Below, piece by piece: positions 1 to 10,509 of a stretch of 64,000 nucleotides of DNA. The stretch spans positions 496,001 through 560,000 of the forward strand of contig MCGE01000007.1 of assembly GCA_002105175.1 (NCBI GenBank). Direction: 5' to 3'. Source of the DNA: Absidia repens (lineage: Eukaryota > Mucoromycota > Mucoromycetes > Mucorales > Cunninghamellaceae). Within the stretch, counting starts at the first letter, position 1. Every line of letters begins with the position of its first letter. The translations under genes were made by a program, and so were the position numbers. The notes beneath the pieces were generated by a model. It was given only the letters and a program-made list of their open reading frames with translations, did not search any database and had not been told where the DNA came from.

Positions 1-303
1 CAACAACAAAAAGATAAAGCACTTTGGGACTCCGCCATCAGGCTACAAACTTTTGAAATTGGTGATCATGTGTTGCTTCGTCACGAAAACCCTTACAGCT
101 TGGAATTCAAATGGCAAGGCCCCTACAAAATAGTCAACCGACGCCTTGACCACCATGTTTACCAATTAGAACCCTTAGCCACTGGCCTACCTTACACATC
201 ATGGGTACACACCGACCGCCTCAAATTAGCCCTCTCCCACAAAGACATCCACAATGCATGGTACACCCCAGCTCAAGTCCGAAAATTCTGGCCTACAACA
301 TAA
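1..303 (+). mobile_element. Ty3/gypsy integrase C-terminal fragment
   Basis: The reading frame is open at the left window edge and ends with TAA at 301-303, about 100 residues. It has the basic tail typical of Ty3/gypsy polyproteins downstream of the integrase core: a GDHVLLRHENP stretch, then KWQGPYKIVNRR and a VHTDRLKLA segment, the usual GPY/F-type module. A pyrimidine run, a G-rich tract and a new LTR-like sequence follow, so this is the 3' end of pol next to a polypurine tract and 3' LTR. The codons look intact here, but only the last part of the element is in the window, so autonomy cannot be judged. Confidence 0.8.
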
Positions 304-338
304 AATCGTGGTCGATTTTTTTTTCCCCGGGGGGCTCA

Positions 339-1374
339 TGTCGACCTGTCAAACTGTCGTAGTTTGTATTTGTGAAAATATTTGACAGGTACTAATTTAG
401 ATCATCTTAGTTTTAATTCATAGTATATATATTTGATCAATTTAACAAAATAATAAGGAGGATATCTTTCAGATACATAAAAACAAGAACTGTCAATGAT
501 CGGTCTAGACTTGGCTAAATTTGTTTAATATGGATGAGATGACGACTTGGGCTACCAACGAGTAAGTGAACATGCCGCAGTTACGCCATCATCATCAACT
601 TCTACCTTTACTGCCGCAGTTACGCCATCACTCTATCTTCCGACTTCGTATATCTACCAATTGTACTCCGCTACACTAAACTCATAGACGAACAACATAC
701 TCCGCCACTTTCAAAACAGTATAAAAGGGCCAACTTTTTGTTACAAAATATTATTCTTCAGTTTTTTCAGTTTATTCTTTTTCTCAATAAAAATAAAAAG
801 TCAATCTAAAGTTTTTTATAAAAACATCAAGTTATCAAGTCATTTCTATTTTGCTATAGAAATCTTTATTTATTTTATTTTCAGAGTCAGCTATACTCTT
901 TTTATTTTTATTGAACCAGCTAAGGTCAATACTTTTTACTTTATTTTATTTTATCAAGTTTTCTTTTAAAAACTTCTTTTATTTCAAGTTGGACTTTATC
1001 TACAAAGGTTCTGGTGCTCACTACTTATTACCAATATTATATCTGGTACTTTCTACTTATATCAAATAATTTATTTGGATATTTGGTACTCTCTATTTTT
1101 CAAGACTACAAGTCAAGTAAACAAAAAAGGACATTTCAAATTCCGATTCAGGGGAAAAATATATTTTGGTCCTCGCTGCAAATCCGTTCAAGCAAGAACA
1201 AGAAAACACATATACACTATCTATTTGGTGTAAAATACAACTTGAACTTAACTAAAAGGTTAACTTCATACCGTTACGGCCCATATTAATCAAACAAACC
1301 ATACATATTTGGTACACACTTTTTATATTAACTCAAAAATACCCGTAACAGAACCAAGTGATCCACAAACGACA
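339..1374 (+). repeat. Probable 3' LTR of the leftmost Ty3/gypsy element
   Basis: The LTR begins TGTCGACCTGTC right after a G-run (polypurine tract, about 327-334) downstream of the pol stop codon. A TATA box (TATAAAAG, about 720) and an AATAAA signal (about 786) give LTR-like promoter and polyadenylation order. The right end at ...ACGACA (1374) is inferred from the terminal TGTCG/CGACA inverted match and is uncertain. Inside are a 19-bp direct repeat (about 573 and 612) and a short inverted repeat ACCTGTCAAA/TTTGACAGGT (344-390). Confidence 0.5.
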
Positions 1375-1435
1375 ATTATAAAGAGTTCTGCTGCTCACTC
1401 TATAAAAAATAAAAACCTAGAAAAACAAAAGACGC

Positions 1436-1441
1436 AAAAAA
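1436..1441 (-). terminator. RNA polymerase III terminator of tRNA-Tyr
   Basis: A run of six A on the plus strand reads as T6 on the tRNA strand, beginning 4 nt after the discriminator base. That is where pol III termination is expected. Confidence 0.75.
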
Positions 1442-1444
1442 GAA

Positions 1445-1528
1445 TCCCTTCAACCTGATTCGAACAAGTGACCTAAGGATGACAATTAACATTACAGTCC
1501 TCCGCTCTACCAACTGAGCTATAAAGGG
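1445..1528 (-). tRNA. tRNA-Tyr (anticodon GTA) with 11-nt intron
   Basis: The 84 nt fold into a complete cloverleaf. The acceptor stem is CCCTTTA/TGAAGGG with C1-G72, the eukaryotic Tyr identity pair, and discriminator A. The A box is TAGCTCAGTTGGTA, the anticodon stem GAGGA/TCCTT with loop CTGTAA, and the T arm ACTTG-TTCGAAT-CAGGT (B box GTTCGAATC). The intron, TGTTAATTGTC, sits one base 3' of the anticodon, the standard position. Without the intron the tRNA is 73 nt. Confidence 0.95.
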
Positions 1529-2930
1529 TTCTACGTTATGATACGTTGCGTAGTGGTATATGAACCAATCCGTCCATTTTCCCAAACGGACCTTGTCTCT
1601 TTTTATTTTCTTTAGTTTATCTTATATTTAGTATATACTTTTATATATATTATCGTTACTTAGTTTTTGTCCTTTTATTCTTTTTATTCTTTTATTTATT
1701 TATTTATTTTAGTCGATGTTTATCGTTTTATTTATTTTATTTTTACAGATCGCCGCTCTAATCTCGATTATTTATGACAGATGGACGGTCGATTCTAATA
1801 AACTCAAGCTTATTCTGGTATTTGATTTTTATTATTTACTCTGTCAACCGCAAGACTGCCTCCCCTTTATACTACAATTATTCAAAACAGTACGAACACG
1901 AACAGAATCGTTGATTGGATAAATTGTAAAGAAGAAAGAAGACGCAAGAACGAAGAAGAAGACAAGAAGAACTTATTATCAAGCTTGAATACCATACGTC
2001 TCAGTTATGACAAATTGGAAGGTGATATGTATTTTGCGGTCAAGCGGAGAAGCAATATCATTCGGCCCGTATTTGTTGGACGGTGATTGGCTCTCCACCG
2101 ACAGACTGCTGGTTTTGAAATCTATTTATTTTGGTCGCGAACCTTTTATTTTTATTTCTCTTCCTTTTCCCATTCATTCATTTTGACATCGTCTCAGTTC
2201 CCATTTTTTAGCTCATCTTATTCTATTTGCATTGTTTCAGTTCCCATTACTTTTAGATTACTGTCTCTATTTTATTTTTACATCACTTGAACTATCGACA
2301 CTAGTAACTCCCCCGACCCATTCTTTTCATTCTAGTATTTAGTATTTCCATCTTGACGATTTGAAATAAAAACAACTTCTTTTCTCTCTCTATTTTTTAT
2401 ATATTATTTTTTGACTTGCTTTATATTTTTTGTTGGCGTTTCTCTCCTTCTCTATGTTATTCCCTATCTATTCTCTCTTTGATACGGAATATTGGCTCTT
2501 ATTAATAGAATACTTACTAGATTGAACATCAGAAGAGTAAGATATTCAGTGCTCTGTATAGATAAAGGACCTTCTATAGATCAATTATTAATAAAAGCAA
2601 ATTCCAAACGTCTCAGTTTTGAAACGTGGCCACGTTGTATATGAAGTAGCGTAGTATATTCAGCGTGTGACCGACCATTCCCTTAGTGACCGCTCCTTTT
2701 TTAGTATTTAAATTATTTTGATTGACAGCTAAATAAAACATATCTTTATCTTGAACTGTATATTGATCACGGAAGTTGAATTTGTTATTTTATTTGTTAT
2801 TATCGTATTGCTGTATAATACGATCTTGGAACCCTTTGCCGAACACCCTCACAGCAAGTTATAAGCACCACACGTATCATTTTGGTGGAGAACCTGGGCA
2901 TCAACTGCATTATTTATTATTGTACTACGC
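1529..2930. other. Gene-free T-rich spacer
   Basis: This stretch between the tRNA gene and the chromovirus is strongly T-rich on the plus strand, and I see no gene in it. Two imprecise copies of a phrase like ACGTCTCAGTT occur (about 1997 and 2606). Short open frames here have low-complexity translations and no splice context. Confidence 0.5.
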
Positions 2931-3396
2931 TGTCGCATCATGAAAAATGATGGCATAAAAATAAAAATAAAACCTGTTCCTGAAGAAATTGAAATTCCGA
3001 TTAGGAACACTGCATGATAAAAATAAATAATCACGCGACATTGTGATAGAAGAAAAGAAAATAATGATTCACTTCATGAAATCATTAGGTCCCATAAAAT
3101 AGAATAAAAGAAAATAAAATACCCTTGCAATAACATCAATCATATCATCATACACCTAATATCAGAACATCATACGATCATAATAAAAAAAATAATGATC
3201 ATGATAAAAAATAATAATAACAATGAACCCATGTAATACCTATTTCTAATGAAACATAAGATATAGTATATAAAGAGTGACATTTTTTATTAATAAAAAC
3301 CATATACAAGAATCTCACTTAATTCTACCCGTCTTATTTTTTTATTTTCTACTTTTTATTTTTTTTATTTTTTTTCTTTATATACGTTATTTCACA
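2931..3396 (+). repeat. 5' LTR of the chromovirus (466 bp)
   Basis: The LTR starts TGTCGCATCATG and ends TTATTTCACA (TG...CA). A TATA-like TATATAAAG near 3265 is followed within about 30 bp by AATAAAAACC, then TCACTTAA at 3315-3322. Six bp past the LTR end, TTAAGTGA (3402-3409) is the exact complement of TCACTTAA, compatible with Tf1-type self-priming; no tRNA-type primer site is obvious. Confidence 0.9.
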
Positions 3397-3419
3397 TTTT
3401 TTTAAGTGAACCTTCTAAT

Positions 3420-6119
3420 ATGGACCCCAACAGTAACATTGAACTACCTGACTATGATGAAGAAATGGTCGATGATGAACCCACTTTGGAACAATTGGAA
3501 AACTCCTTATTGGAAACAAGCAATGATGATGCCATGGGCAAAAAGAAAAAATTGGTGGATGCAACCTCTGCTGCTTTGGAAAGTGCTGAGGATGCACTCT
3601 TAAACAACCTTAAGGAATCTCAGCAATTGGTGATCAACAGTGCAACCACTTCTGATGAAGCCTTTGAAGCAAATGAAAAAAGACGTGCATTTTTGAAATC
3701 ACGCATTGAATCACTCAAGGATCAAAAGAATTCTTATCAAGAAAAGAGAAAAGTGGTAACCATCCCTAAAAACCTTCCTTTATTGCAATTGGTTGGTGAT
3801 TTGGATGCTATAAAAAACAAAACATGCTATGAAACAATTGACAAATTTATTGACACCTTTGAAATGATCATTCTCCAGCACTCACTTGAAGTTGAAACTG
3901 CCTGGGAACCCTGCTTTATCTCGACTATACAGCATTCTCTTGATAAATCAGCTTGGTATCGCAACACTCTTATGAAACGCAATTATGGATGGACTTACGC
4001 CAAAAATATTATCAAAACAAAATTCAGCGGCGATCGATCCCAATCCCATTATTTGCAACAATTGATCGAAATGACAGCAGCTCGAAATGACAATCCGATC
4101 CAGTTCATTGAAAAATTTTACAACACTTTACAAAGCACCGGTAGTCAAGATTCAGCAGCATACGGAACAATATTACTCCGTGCTTTACAACAACATCACC
4201 CTGACTTTGTGAAGCAAGTCCGATTGGTGAATGCGTCGACTAAGAAAGAACAGCGCCCTGAACTCACCGTTGCATTTATAAGTGATATTGCGCCAATCCT
4301 GTCAGTAGAAGAATTAATTAGTGAAAGACGAAACAACAATCATTATTCACGAAAGTCCTCTACAACATTCAAAAAGGAACGTCAATTGGAATCAGCTCCT
4401 TACAACAAAAACGACAAATTTAAAGGCAAGGATAAAAAATGTTTTTATTGCAGTGAAGTTTGGACCCCGACACACCGTTGCCAGGCTTATGTGGATTACA
4501 AGTCCAAGCAATATGAAAAGAAAGCAAGAATGGCACAGTTGGATAAGGACCAAATAAAAGAAGAAGTGCAGAAGGTTTTGGAAGAAAAATACAAGGCCAA
4601 AAAATCTCAAGACATTGACATGACTGATGTCAACCTTTCCGATCTTGAATGTAAGAAAAATAAAAAAGCAACGAAAAGGAAATTTGAAGAGGCTGATCTA
4701 ACGGATGATTCTTTTATTGTTCCTATCACCATAGAAAATGCCGAATTATATGCTTTAATTGATACTGGAGCAAATTTTAGTTGTTTAGATACAAATTTTA
4801 TTTTTAAACATAAGTTGCAAATAAAAAAGACTACTGGATTTATTACTTTAGCTACTTCCATGACTACAAAAAGAATAGGAAAAACCAATGCTTTACATGT
4901 TTATTATAATCAAAAAGAATTCGAACATGAATTCGAAGTAATGACACTACCAAAGTCAGAAAAATATCAATGTGTGATCGGAACAGATCTTTTTGGAAAA
5001 TTGGGCATGTTCATCACAGGCTTAGCTGTATCTTTTAAATCCCGTAATAACTATACTTTTAATAGTGAAGAAGATTTAGAAATACCCAAACCTGATGAAT
5101 CACCTGCAGGATCCGGAAAAGATCAAAATCTATTTCATACAAAAATAAAAAACAGTATCAAATTAAATCAAGCTATAAATAAAAAATCATTTTGTACTGT
5201 ACCAGAAAGTGTAGTTTCTCTCAACACACCTGAAGGTAAAACCTGCTATCGAAGACAATATCCGTTACCTGATAAATTAATGCCTTTGGTAGATGAAGCG
5301 GTAAAAAATTGGCTTGATGAAGGAACAATAATAAGAGCATCAATAAATAATCAATGGAATAGCCCATTGACATTGGCTCCTAAAAAAGATGCTGATGGTA
5401 AAAAGACAAAGAAAAGACCATGTCTCGATCCAAGGCATATAAATAATTTACTACCTGATGATAAGTATCCTCTACCTTTAATCAGAGAAATATTTAGCAC
5501 ATTAAAAGATGCAAAAGTGTTTTCAACCTTAGATTTGAAATCGGCATTTCACAGATTTATGATCGATCCCAAGGATCAGCATAAAACTACATTTACACAC
5601 CGTGGAACCCAATATATGTTTCAAGGTTGCCCTTTTGGACTAAAACCATTATCATCAAAATTTCAAAGAGTAACCGCTTTACTTTTAGAAGATATGAACT
5701 TTGCGACATCATTTATAGATGATATCGTAGTGTATTCTGATAATATCGACGTACATGCCGATCATGTTAAAAAAGTGATCGAAAAATTAACCTCTGTGAA
5801 TCTAATTTTAAATCCCGCTAAATGTCATTTTGCACAGCGTACCGTACATTTATTAGGCTTCTGTGTATCAGAAAAAGGACTGACACTAGATGTAAGAAAA
5901 GTCACTAATGTTCAAGATTGGCCATTACCAAAAACTGGTAATGACATTGAAAAGTTTTTGGGTGTGATCAATTATTTTCGAGATCATATACCACTAGTAT
6001 CCAACTTAACGGCTCCACTAGATAAATTAAGAAAAGAAAAAACATTAAATCATAAGTGGACACCACTATGTGACACTGTATTTAAAAAATTAAAACATTA
6101 CTTACAGTCACACCCATAA
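3420..6119 (+). pseudogene. Chromovirus Gag-protease-reverse transcriptase frame (899 aa)
   Basis: The ATG lies 24 bp after the 5' LTR. Gag occupies roughly residues 1-400 and ends in a zinc-knuckle-like CFYCSEVWTPTHRC. A retropepsin active site, ALIDTGANFSCLD, follows near residue 450. Reverse transcriptase follows, with FSTLDLKSAFHRF, the QGCPFGLKPLSSKF region and the catalytic FIDDIVVYSDN. The frame stops at 6117-6119 after an RT thumb/connection segment, and the RNase H homology resumes in a different frame a few bases upstream. The stop is therefore a frameshift artefact, not a natural end. Gag and Pol are in one frame, as in Tf1-like chromoviruses. Up to about 6100 there is no internal stop. 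Confidence 0.9.
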
Positions 6120-7164
6120 TTACATACCCATTAGTGAATGAACCATACTATGTTGCTACCGATGCATCTAATACTGGCTTAGGAGCAGTCCTATTCCAAA
6201 TAAAAAATAATAAAGTCAGACATTTAGGATTTTTTGCTAGAGCCTTATCACAATCAGAAAGAAATATTCCACTACAAGAAGAGAACTTTAGGAATGATCT
6301 TTGCATTAACAAATTTCATAAATATTTATGGGGAATCATTTTACCCTCATGACCGATCACCGCGCTTTAAAATATATACATACACAAATTGCTACTATGA
6401 TTATACACTGGCTAGAAATAATTTTACAATACAATTTTACTGTCGCGCACATACCAGGTTAATAATGTATTACCTGATGCTTTATCTCGCCTTTTCCCCT
6501 GTAGAAAAAGAGCTGGCAGGGGATGATGATGAGCATCAACGAAAAAAAACGATACAATCCTGAAAAATTAAAAAAAGTAGTGGAAAAATACAATGAACAT
6601 ATAATCCCTCCAAAAGAAGAAAGAGAAAAATTAATACGATTATACCACAGATCTGCTGCCATATATTCAGAAAAACATTTAAAACAACCAGAAGAATTAG
6701 AAACACAAATCATAGATGATTTAGAAAAAAGAAAATCAGTTCTGGAAAGACAGCATGCATTTGGACCTTTGGTGCAGTTGCCATGGAAAAAGCTATTCAT
6801 GCTGATGGACTGCATTGGCCAAATCTGAGACAAGACGCATTAGACATAGTGAAAAAATGTCATCAATGTATGCAGTATAATATAACAAGAAAAGGATATC
6901 ACCCTTTGGCATCGATTACAGCCAAATTACCTGGTGATCACTGGGCAATTGACCTTGCAGGACCATTTGAACAGACACATCGAGGAAATGTATACATTTA
7001 GTGATGGTAGACATTTGTACCAGATTTACCATTGTAAACCAATCCCCGATAAAACATCACTCACAATCAGTGAAGTATTATTAGATGTATTCTGCACATT
7101 TGGATTCCCTAAAAAATTACAATCAGACAATGGTACTGAATTTGTAAATAAATTAATAAACTAA
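6108..7164 (+). pseudogene. Decayed RNase H and integrase region of the chromovirus
   Basis: The coding sequence continues in at least four alternating frames. RNase H is recognised from YYVATDASNTGLGAVLFQ (from 6140), then jumps frame near 6280 and again before 6480. The linker with the LIRLYHRS motif is at 6523-6828. The integrase zinc-finger part (CHQCMQY) and the first catalytic Asp (WAIDLAGPF) are at 6783-6998, ending in a stop. The second catalytic Asp segment (LQSDNGTEF) is at about 7110-7160 and also ends in a stop. Breaks are many and scattered, so a single sequencing error cannot explain them. This part cannot give a functional RNase H-integrase. Confidence 0.85.
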
Positions 7165-7481
7165 TCATTAAATCAAATAGGATAGATCACAGGCTTATAA
7201 CACCTTATCATCCCAGAGCTAACGGCGCTGCTGAAAATAAAGTAAAAACAGTAAAAAACAGTAAAAAAGAAATTGAAGGACAAGCAAGACTGGGATTATT
7301 TTTTACCAACTGTACAGTTAGCCATTAATGCACAAACCGTTAGACTCACAAATTCACCTCCTTTTTCCCTAATGTTCGCAAGAAATTAAATGAATTCAAA
7401 AACTATCGCAGTGAAATTGACCATACTACAAAATCAACTGACGATGACAATAACAAAGAAGTATATCAAAGAATAAAAGAT

Positions 7482-7955
7482 ATGACGGACATTGTATTGC
7501 CAGCAATAATTCAAAGGACGAAGGATGTTCGAGAAGCATCACAAAAAAGATTTAATGAAACTCATAAAATTATTGAATTCCAGGTTGGATCACTAGTTGC
7601 ACTTGCCAAGCCTATAAAATCTACACAATTAGAAGCAAGATATAAAGGACCTTTTAGAATAATTGAAAAAACAAAAGGTGGCTCATACAAGTTAGCACAA
7701 CTAGATGGTGATTTCATTCCCAAAGCCTATCCTCCTGAAGCACTCAAAAGCGTATCACAAGATCCAATCTTATCTGAAAGTGATCGATGGGAAGTTGACA
7801 CAATAGTCAATCATCGCGGCACTCCCGGAAAATACGAATACAAAGTAAGATGGAAAGGATACACTCCCGACGATGATACGTGGGAGCCAAAAGAAATGTT
7901 TGATGATATAGATACTATTAATGAATATTGGAGTAAAAGAAATCTTGAAAAATAA
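7482..7955 (+). pseudogene. Integrase C-terminus plus chromodomain
   Basis: An open frame of 157 residues is left over from pol. The first half has the GPY/F-like module (VGSLVALAKP, YKGPFRIIEK). The C-terminal 60 residues form a chromodomain: WEVDTIVNHRG, YKVRWKGYTPDDDTWEP, then an acidic-aromatic end. This domain places the element among chromoviruses, where it is thought to steer integration to particular chromatin. The upstream part of the same protein is broken, so this is a remnant frame. Confidence 0.88.
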
Positions 7956-7961
7956 GGATAA

Positions 7962-7962
<1 letters not shown>

Positions 7963-8010
<48 letters not shown>
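7963..8010 (+). repeat. A48 homopolymer inside the retroelement
   Basis: An uninterrupted run of 48 A starts seven bases after the chromodomain stop codon and is followed by (AT)n-rich sequence. It lies between the coding end and the 3' LTR, not at a transcript end. Confidence 0.95.
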
Positions 8011-8012
<2 letters not shown>

Positions 8013-8172
8013 TACATACATACATATATATATACAGTATATATATACACAAATAATGATAACAACGATAGTAATGACAATTATAATAATAGTAATAACA
8101 ATTTAATTACATATATTTCATTCGCTCCAATACTTAAGATTGATCGTCTATGTTAAAGACTGGCAGGGATAA

Positions 8173-8630
8173 TGTCGCATCATGAAAAATGATGGCATAA
8201 AAATAAAATAAACCTGTTCCTGAAGAAATTGAAATTCCGATTAGGAACACTGCATGATAAAAATAAATAATCACGCAACATTGTGATAGAAGAAAAGAAA
8301 ATAATGATTCACTTCATGAAATCATTAGGTCCCATAAAATAGAATAAAAGAAAATAAAATACCCTTGCAATAACATCAATCATATCATCATACACCTAAT
8401 ATCAGAACATCATACGATCATAATAAAAATAATGATCATGATAAAAATAATAATAACAATGAACCCATGTAATACCTATTTCTAATGAAACATAAGATAT
8501 AGTATATAAAGAGTGACATTTTTTATTAATAAAAACCATATACAAGAATCTCACTTAATTCTACCCGTCTTATTTTTTTATTTTCTACTTTTTATTTTTT
8601 TTATTTTTTCTTTATATACGTTATTTCACA
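8173..8630 (+). repeat. 3' LTR of the chromovirus (458 bp)
   Basis: It matches the 5' LTR end to end. The 8-nt length difference lies in A/T runs, and one clear substitution is visible (CGCGACA versus CGCAACA). It is preceded by a weak purine tract (AGACTGGCAGGGATAA) and abuts a minisatellite on its right. Confidence 0.93.
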
Positions 8631-8768
8631 CAAATCCTCATAGAAATCCCTCTTAGAAATCGTCTTAGAAATCCCTCTTAGAATCCCTCTTAGAAATCCC
8701 GCTTAGAGATCCCTCTTACAGATCCCTCTTAGAAATCCCTCTTACAGATCCATCGTAGGGATCCCTTT
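8631..8768 (+). repeat. 15-bp minisatellite (TCTTAGAAATCCC unit)
   Basis: About nine degenerate copies of a unit close to AGAAATCCCTCTTAG lie in tandem, starting directly at the LTR end. Variants include ACAGATCC and GGGATCC. Confidence 0.85.
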
Positions 8769-8860
8769 TTTATACATCATTCCTTCTTCAGGCCATTTGG
8801 TTAGTTAAACCTACTGATTTTGGTTTTGGCTCAAATAAACCAGACTTTTTTGGACGGTAT

Positions 8861-9441
8861 TTTTTTGGAGGGTTATGGGGGTAGTGGGGGGTCTTTTTTG
8901 GGGGGTGTATGGGGGAGGCGTTATTTTGGGGGGTGTATGGGGGGAGACATTTATTTTGGGGGGAGACATTATTTTGGGGGGTGTATGGGGGGAGACATTA
9001 TTTTGGGGGGTGTATGGGGGAGACATTATTTTGGGGGTGTATGGGGGGAGACATTATTTTGGGGGTGTATGGGGGAGACATTATTTTGGGGGGTTGGGGG
9101 GGGGGGGTGTATGGGGGGAGGTCTTTTTTGGGGGATGTGGGGGAGACATTATTTTGGGGGTGTATGGGGGGAGACATTATTTTGGGGGGTGTATGGGGGG
9201 AGACATTATTTGGGGGGTGTATGGGGGGAGACATTATTTTGGGGGTGTATGGGGGAGACATTATTTTGGGGTGAATGGGGGGAGGTATTATTTGGGGGGT
9301 GTATGGGGGGAGACATTATTTTGGGGGGATGTGGGGGGAGACATTATTTTGGGGGTGTATGGGGGGAGGTATTATTTTGGGGGGTGTATGGGGGGTATTT
9401 TTTTGTGGGCGGGGTTGTGGGCAGGTATTTTTTTGGAAAAG
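8861..9441 (+). repeat. G-rich minisatellite, about 28-bp unit
   Basis: About 19 copies of a unit close to GTGTATGGGGGGAGACATTA plus TTTTGGGG lie in tandem, with small variations in G-run length. The plus strand is extremely G-rich, and each unit holds two runs of four to six G. The array is open in all three frames only because the repeat lacks stops. The translations are pure repeat and should not be read as proteins. It is preceded by AT-rich DNA, and poorer copies (GTGGGC) mark the right edge. Confidence 0.93.
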
Positions 9442-9654
9442 GAACTATCTCTCTCTTTTTTCACGACATCCCTCAAGATCCCTCGACTGCTCCCGAGATC
9501 CTTTCATTCCCCTCCCTTTAGTTTAGTGACTTAAGTTTAGCGATGTTTCAATAAAAAAAGTTTTATTCATGAATGAAGAATGAGGTATTCTAATGTATAC
9601 TATTCTACAGATCCGAAGTTGAATGGTGAGGATTGTTGTGATGAGGAAGGAAGC

Positions 9655-10130
9655 GAAAAGGCGAGAGAAAACAATTCAGGAGGAGCGGGTTTCGATTTTC
9701 AATCCCGTCACAAAAAATCGGGAGGCCCGTCAACAAACAAAGCCAAAGGAGGGAAAGCCTACAGCCATAATAATAACCCTCTATGCTTCAGTATTGCTTA
9801 CAACATTATAGCATGTAGAGGCATTTACCGTACGAAATTGGTTTGGAAAATAGATCACCACACTATAGGGGTACACTACCAAACAAGAATAGTATGTAGA
9901 ACAGTATAATAGTATGCTCATTAGTATGCAGATTAGTCTACCCCAATACAATGGCTTTGCCATCCATTGTTCATTGCAAAATAAAAAAGCTTTTATTGAA
10001 TCTGATAGTCAATACTATACTAAAAGGAAAGAAGATGTAAATAGAGGTCGCTAATAGTAGCTGAGAGAGGTGCTAGTCTAGATGGATGGTGTAGAAGAAG
10101 GAAAGATGTACAATAAAAAAGGGATCTCTA
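9655..10130. repeat. Dispersed repeat R1, copy 1 (uninterrupted)
   Basis: It shares long stretches with 10510-11205, for example the GGAGGCCCGTCAA region, GGCATTTACCGTACGAAATT versus GCATTTGCCGTACAAAATT, and CATTGTTCATTGCAAAATAA. Here the join ACATTATAGCATGTAGAGGC is continuous, so this copy preserves the site without the solo LTR seen in copy 2. Its right half also matches 16735-16955. No protein or RNA function is recognised. Confidence 0.8.
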
Positions 10131-10239
10131 AAAGGGATCTCTAAACTTCTAAAGTCTAAACGCCCACATCATTGAAGCAAATACACATTTTTTCAAACCA
10201 AAACATGTTGTTTCTCAATCAAACACAGGTTTTATTGAC

Positions 10240-10440
10240 GCAAACTCCAAGTTTTATTGAAGCAGGCATGTTTTATTGAAGAAAAGAATCATACTAAGCT
10301 AATCAATACATTTCCCCAAGATCCTAAAATCAAAATGAAAGGGATTCCCCATGCAACTTGCAATCCCTTTTCTGAAACCCTTCTAAACTAGTCCTAACAG
10401 AAAGCCAAGGCCGCCAGGTCCACAACGAGCCAAAAACAGT
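10240..10440 (-). repeat. Dispersed repeat family D, copy A
   Basis: It contains the family core AAAATGAAAGGGATTCCCC and CCTTCTAAACTAGTCCTAAC, seen again near 29500, 38500, 47500 and 53150. Three TTTTATTGA modules stand just to its left (10231-10280). Confidence 0.75.
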
Positions 10441-10509
10441 GAAGAAAAAATAATTTTTCGTTAAAAAAAAAGGAAAGAAAGAGAAAGAGAGAGAGAAAAT
10501 AGGGGATGC

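Larger units (their letters stand above)
2931..8630 (+). mobile_element. Ty3/gypsy chromovirus with two LTRs, coding region broken
   Basis: This 5.7-kb LTR retrotransposon has LTRs at 2931-3396 and 8173-8630. The internal order is gag, protease, reverse transcriptase, RNase H, integrase, chromodomain, which is diagnostic of chromoviruses. The gag-protease-RT frame is long and open, but everything from RNase H onward is split by frameshifts and stops, so this copy cannot encode a complete polyprotein. The LTRs differ by about one substitution plus homopolymer length changes, so the insertion is young. No 5-bp target duplication is seen: TACGC lies on the left, CAAAT on the right. Confidence 0.93.

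Noticed and set aside
1014..1289. 91-codon open frame inside the left LTR
   Set aside because: It lies within LTR/leader sequence, has low-complexity composition and no homology that I recognise.
2931..8630. A 5-bp target duplication for the chromovirus
   Set aside because: The flanks TACGC and CAAAT do not match, and shifting the borders by a few bases does not create a match.
8820..9534. Long overlapping open frames (up to 233 codons) in three plus-strand frames and the minus strand
   Set aside because: They are translations of the G-rich 28-bp tandem repeat, which lacks stops in any frame. There is no sequence complexity or splice context.
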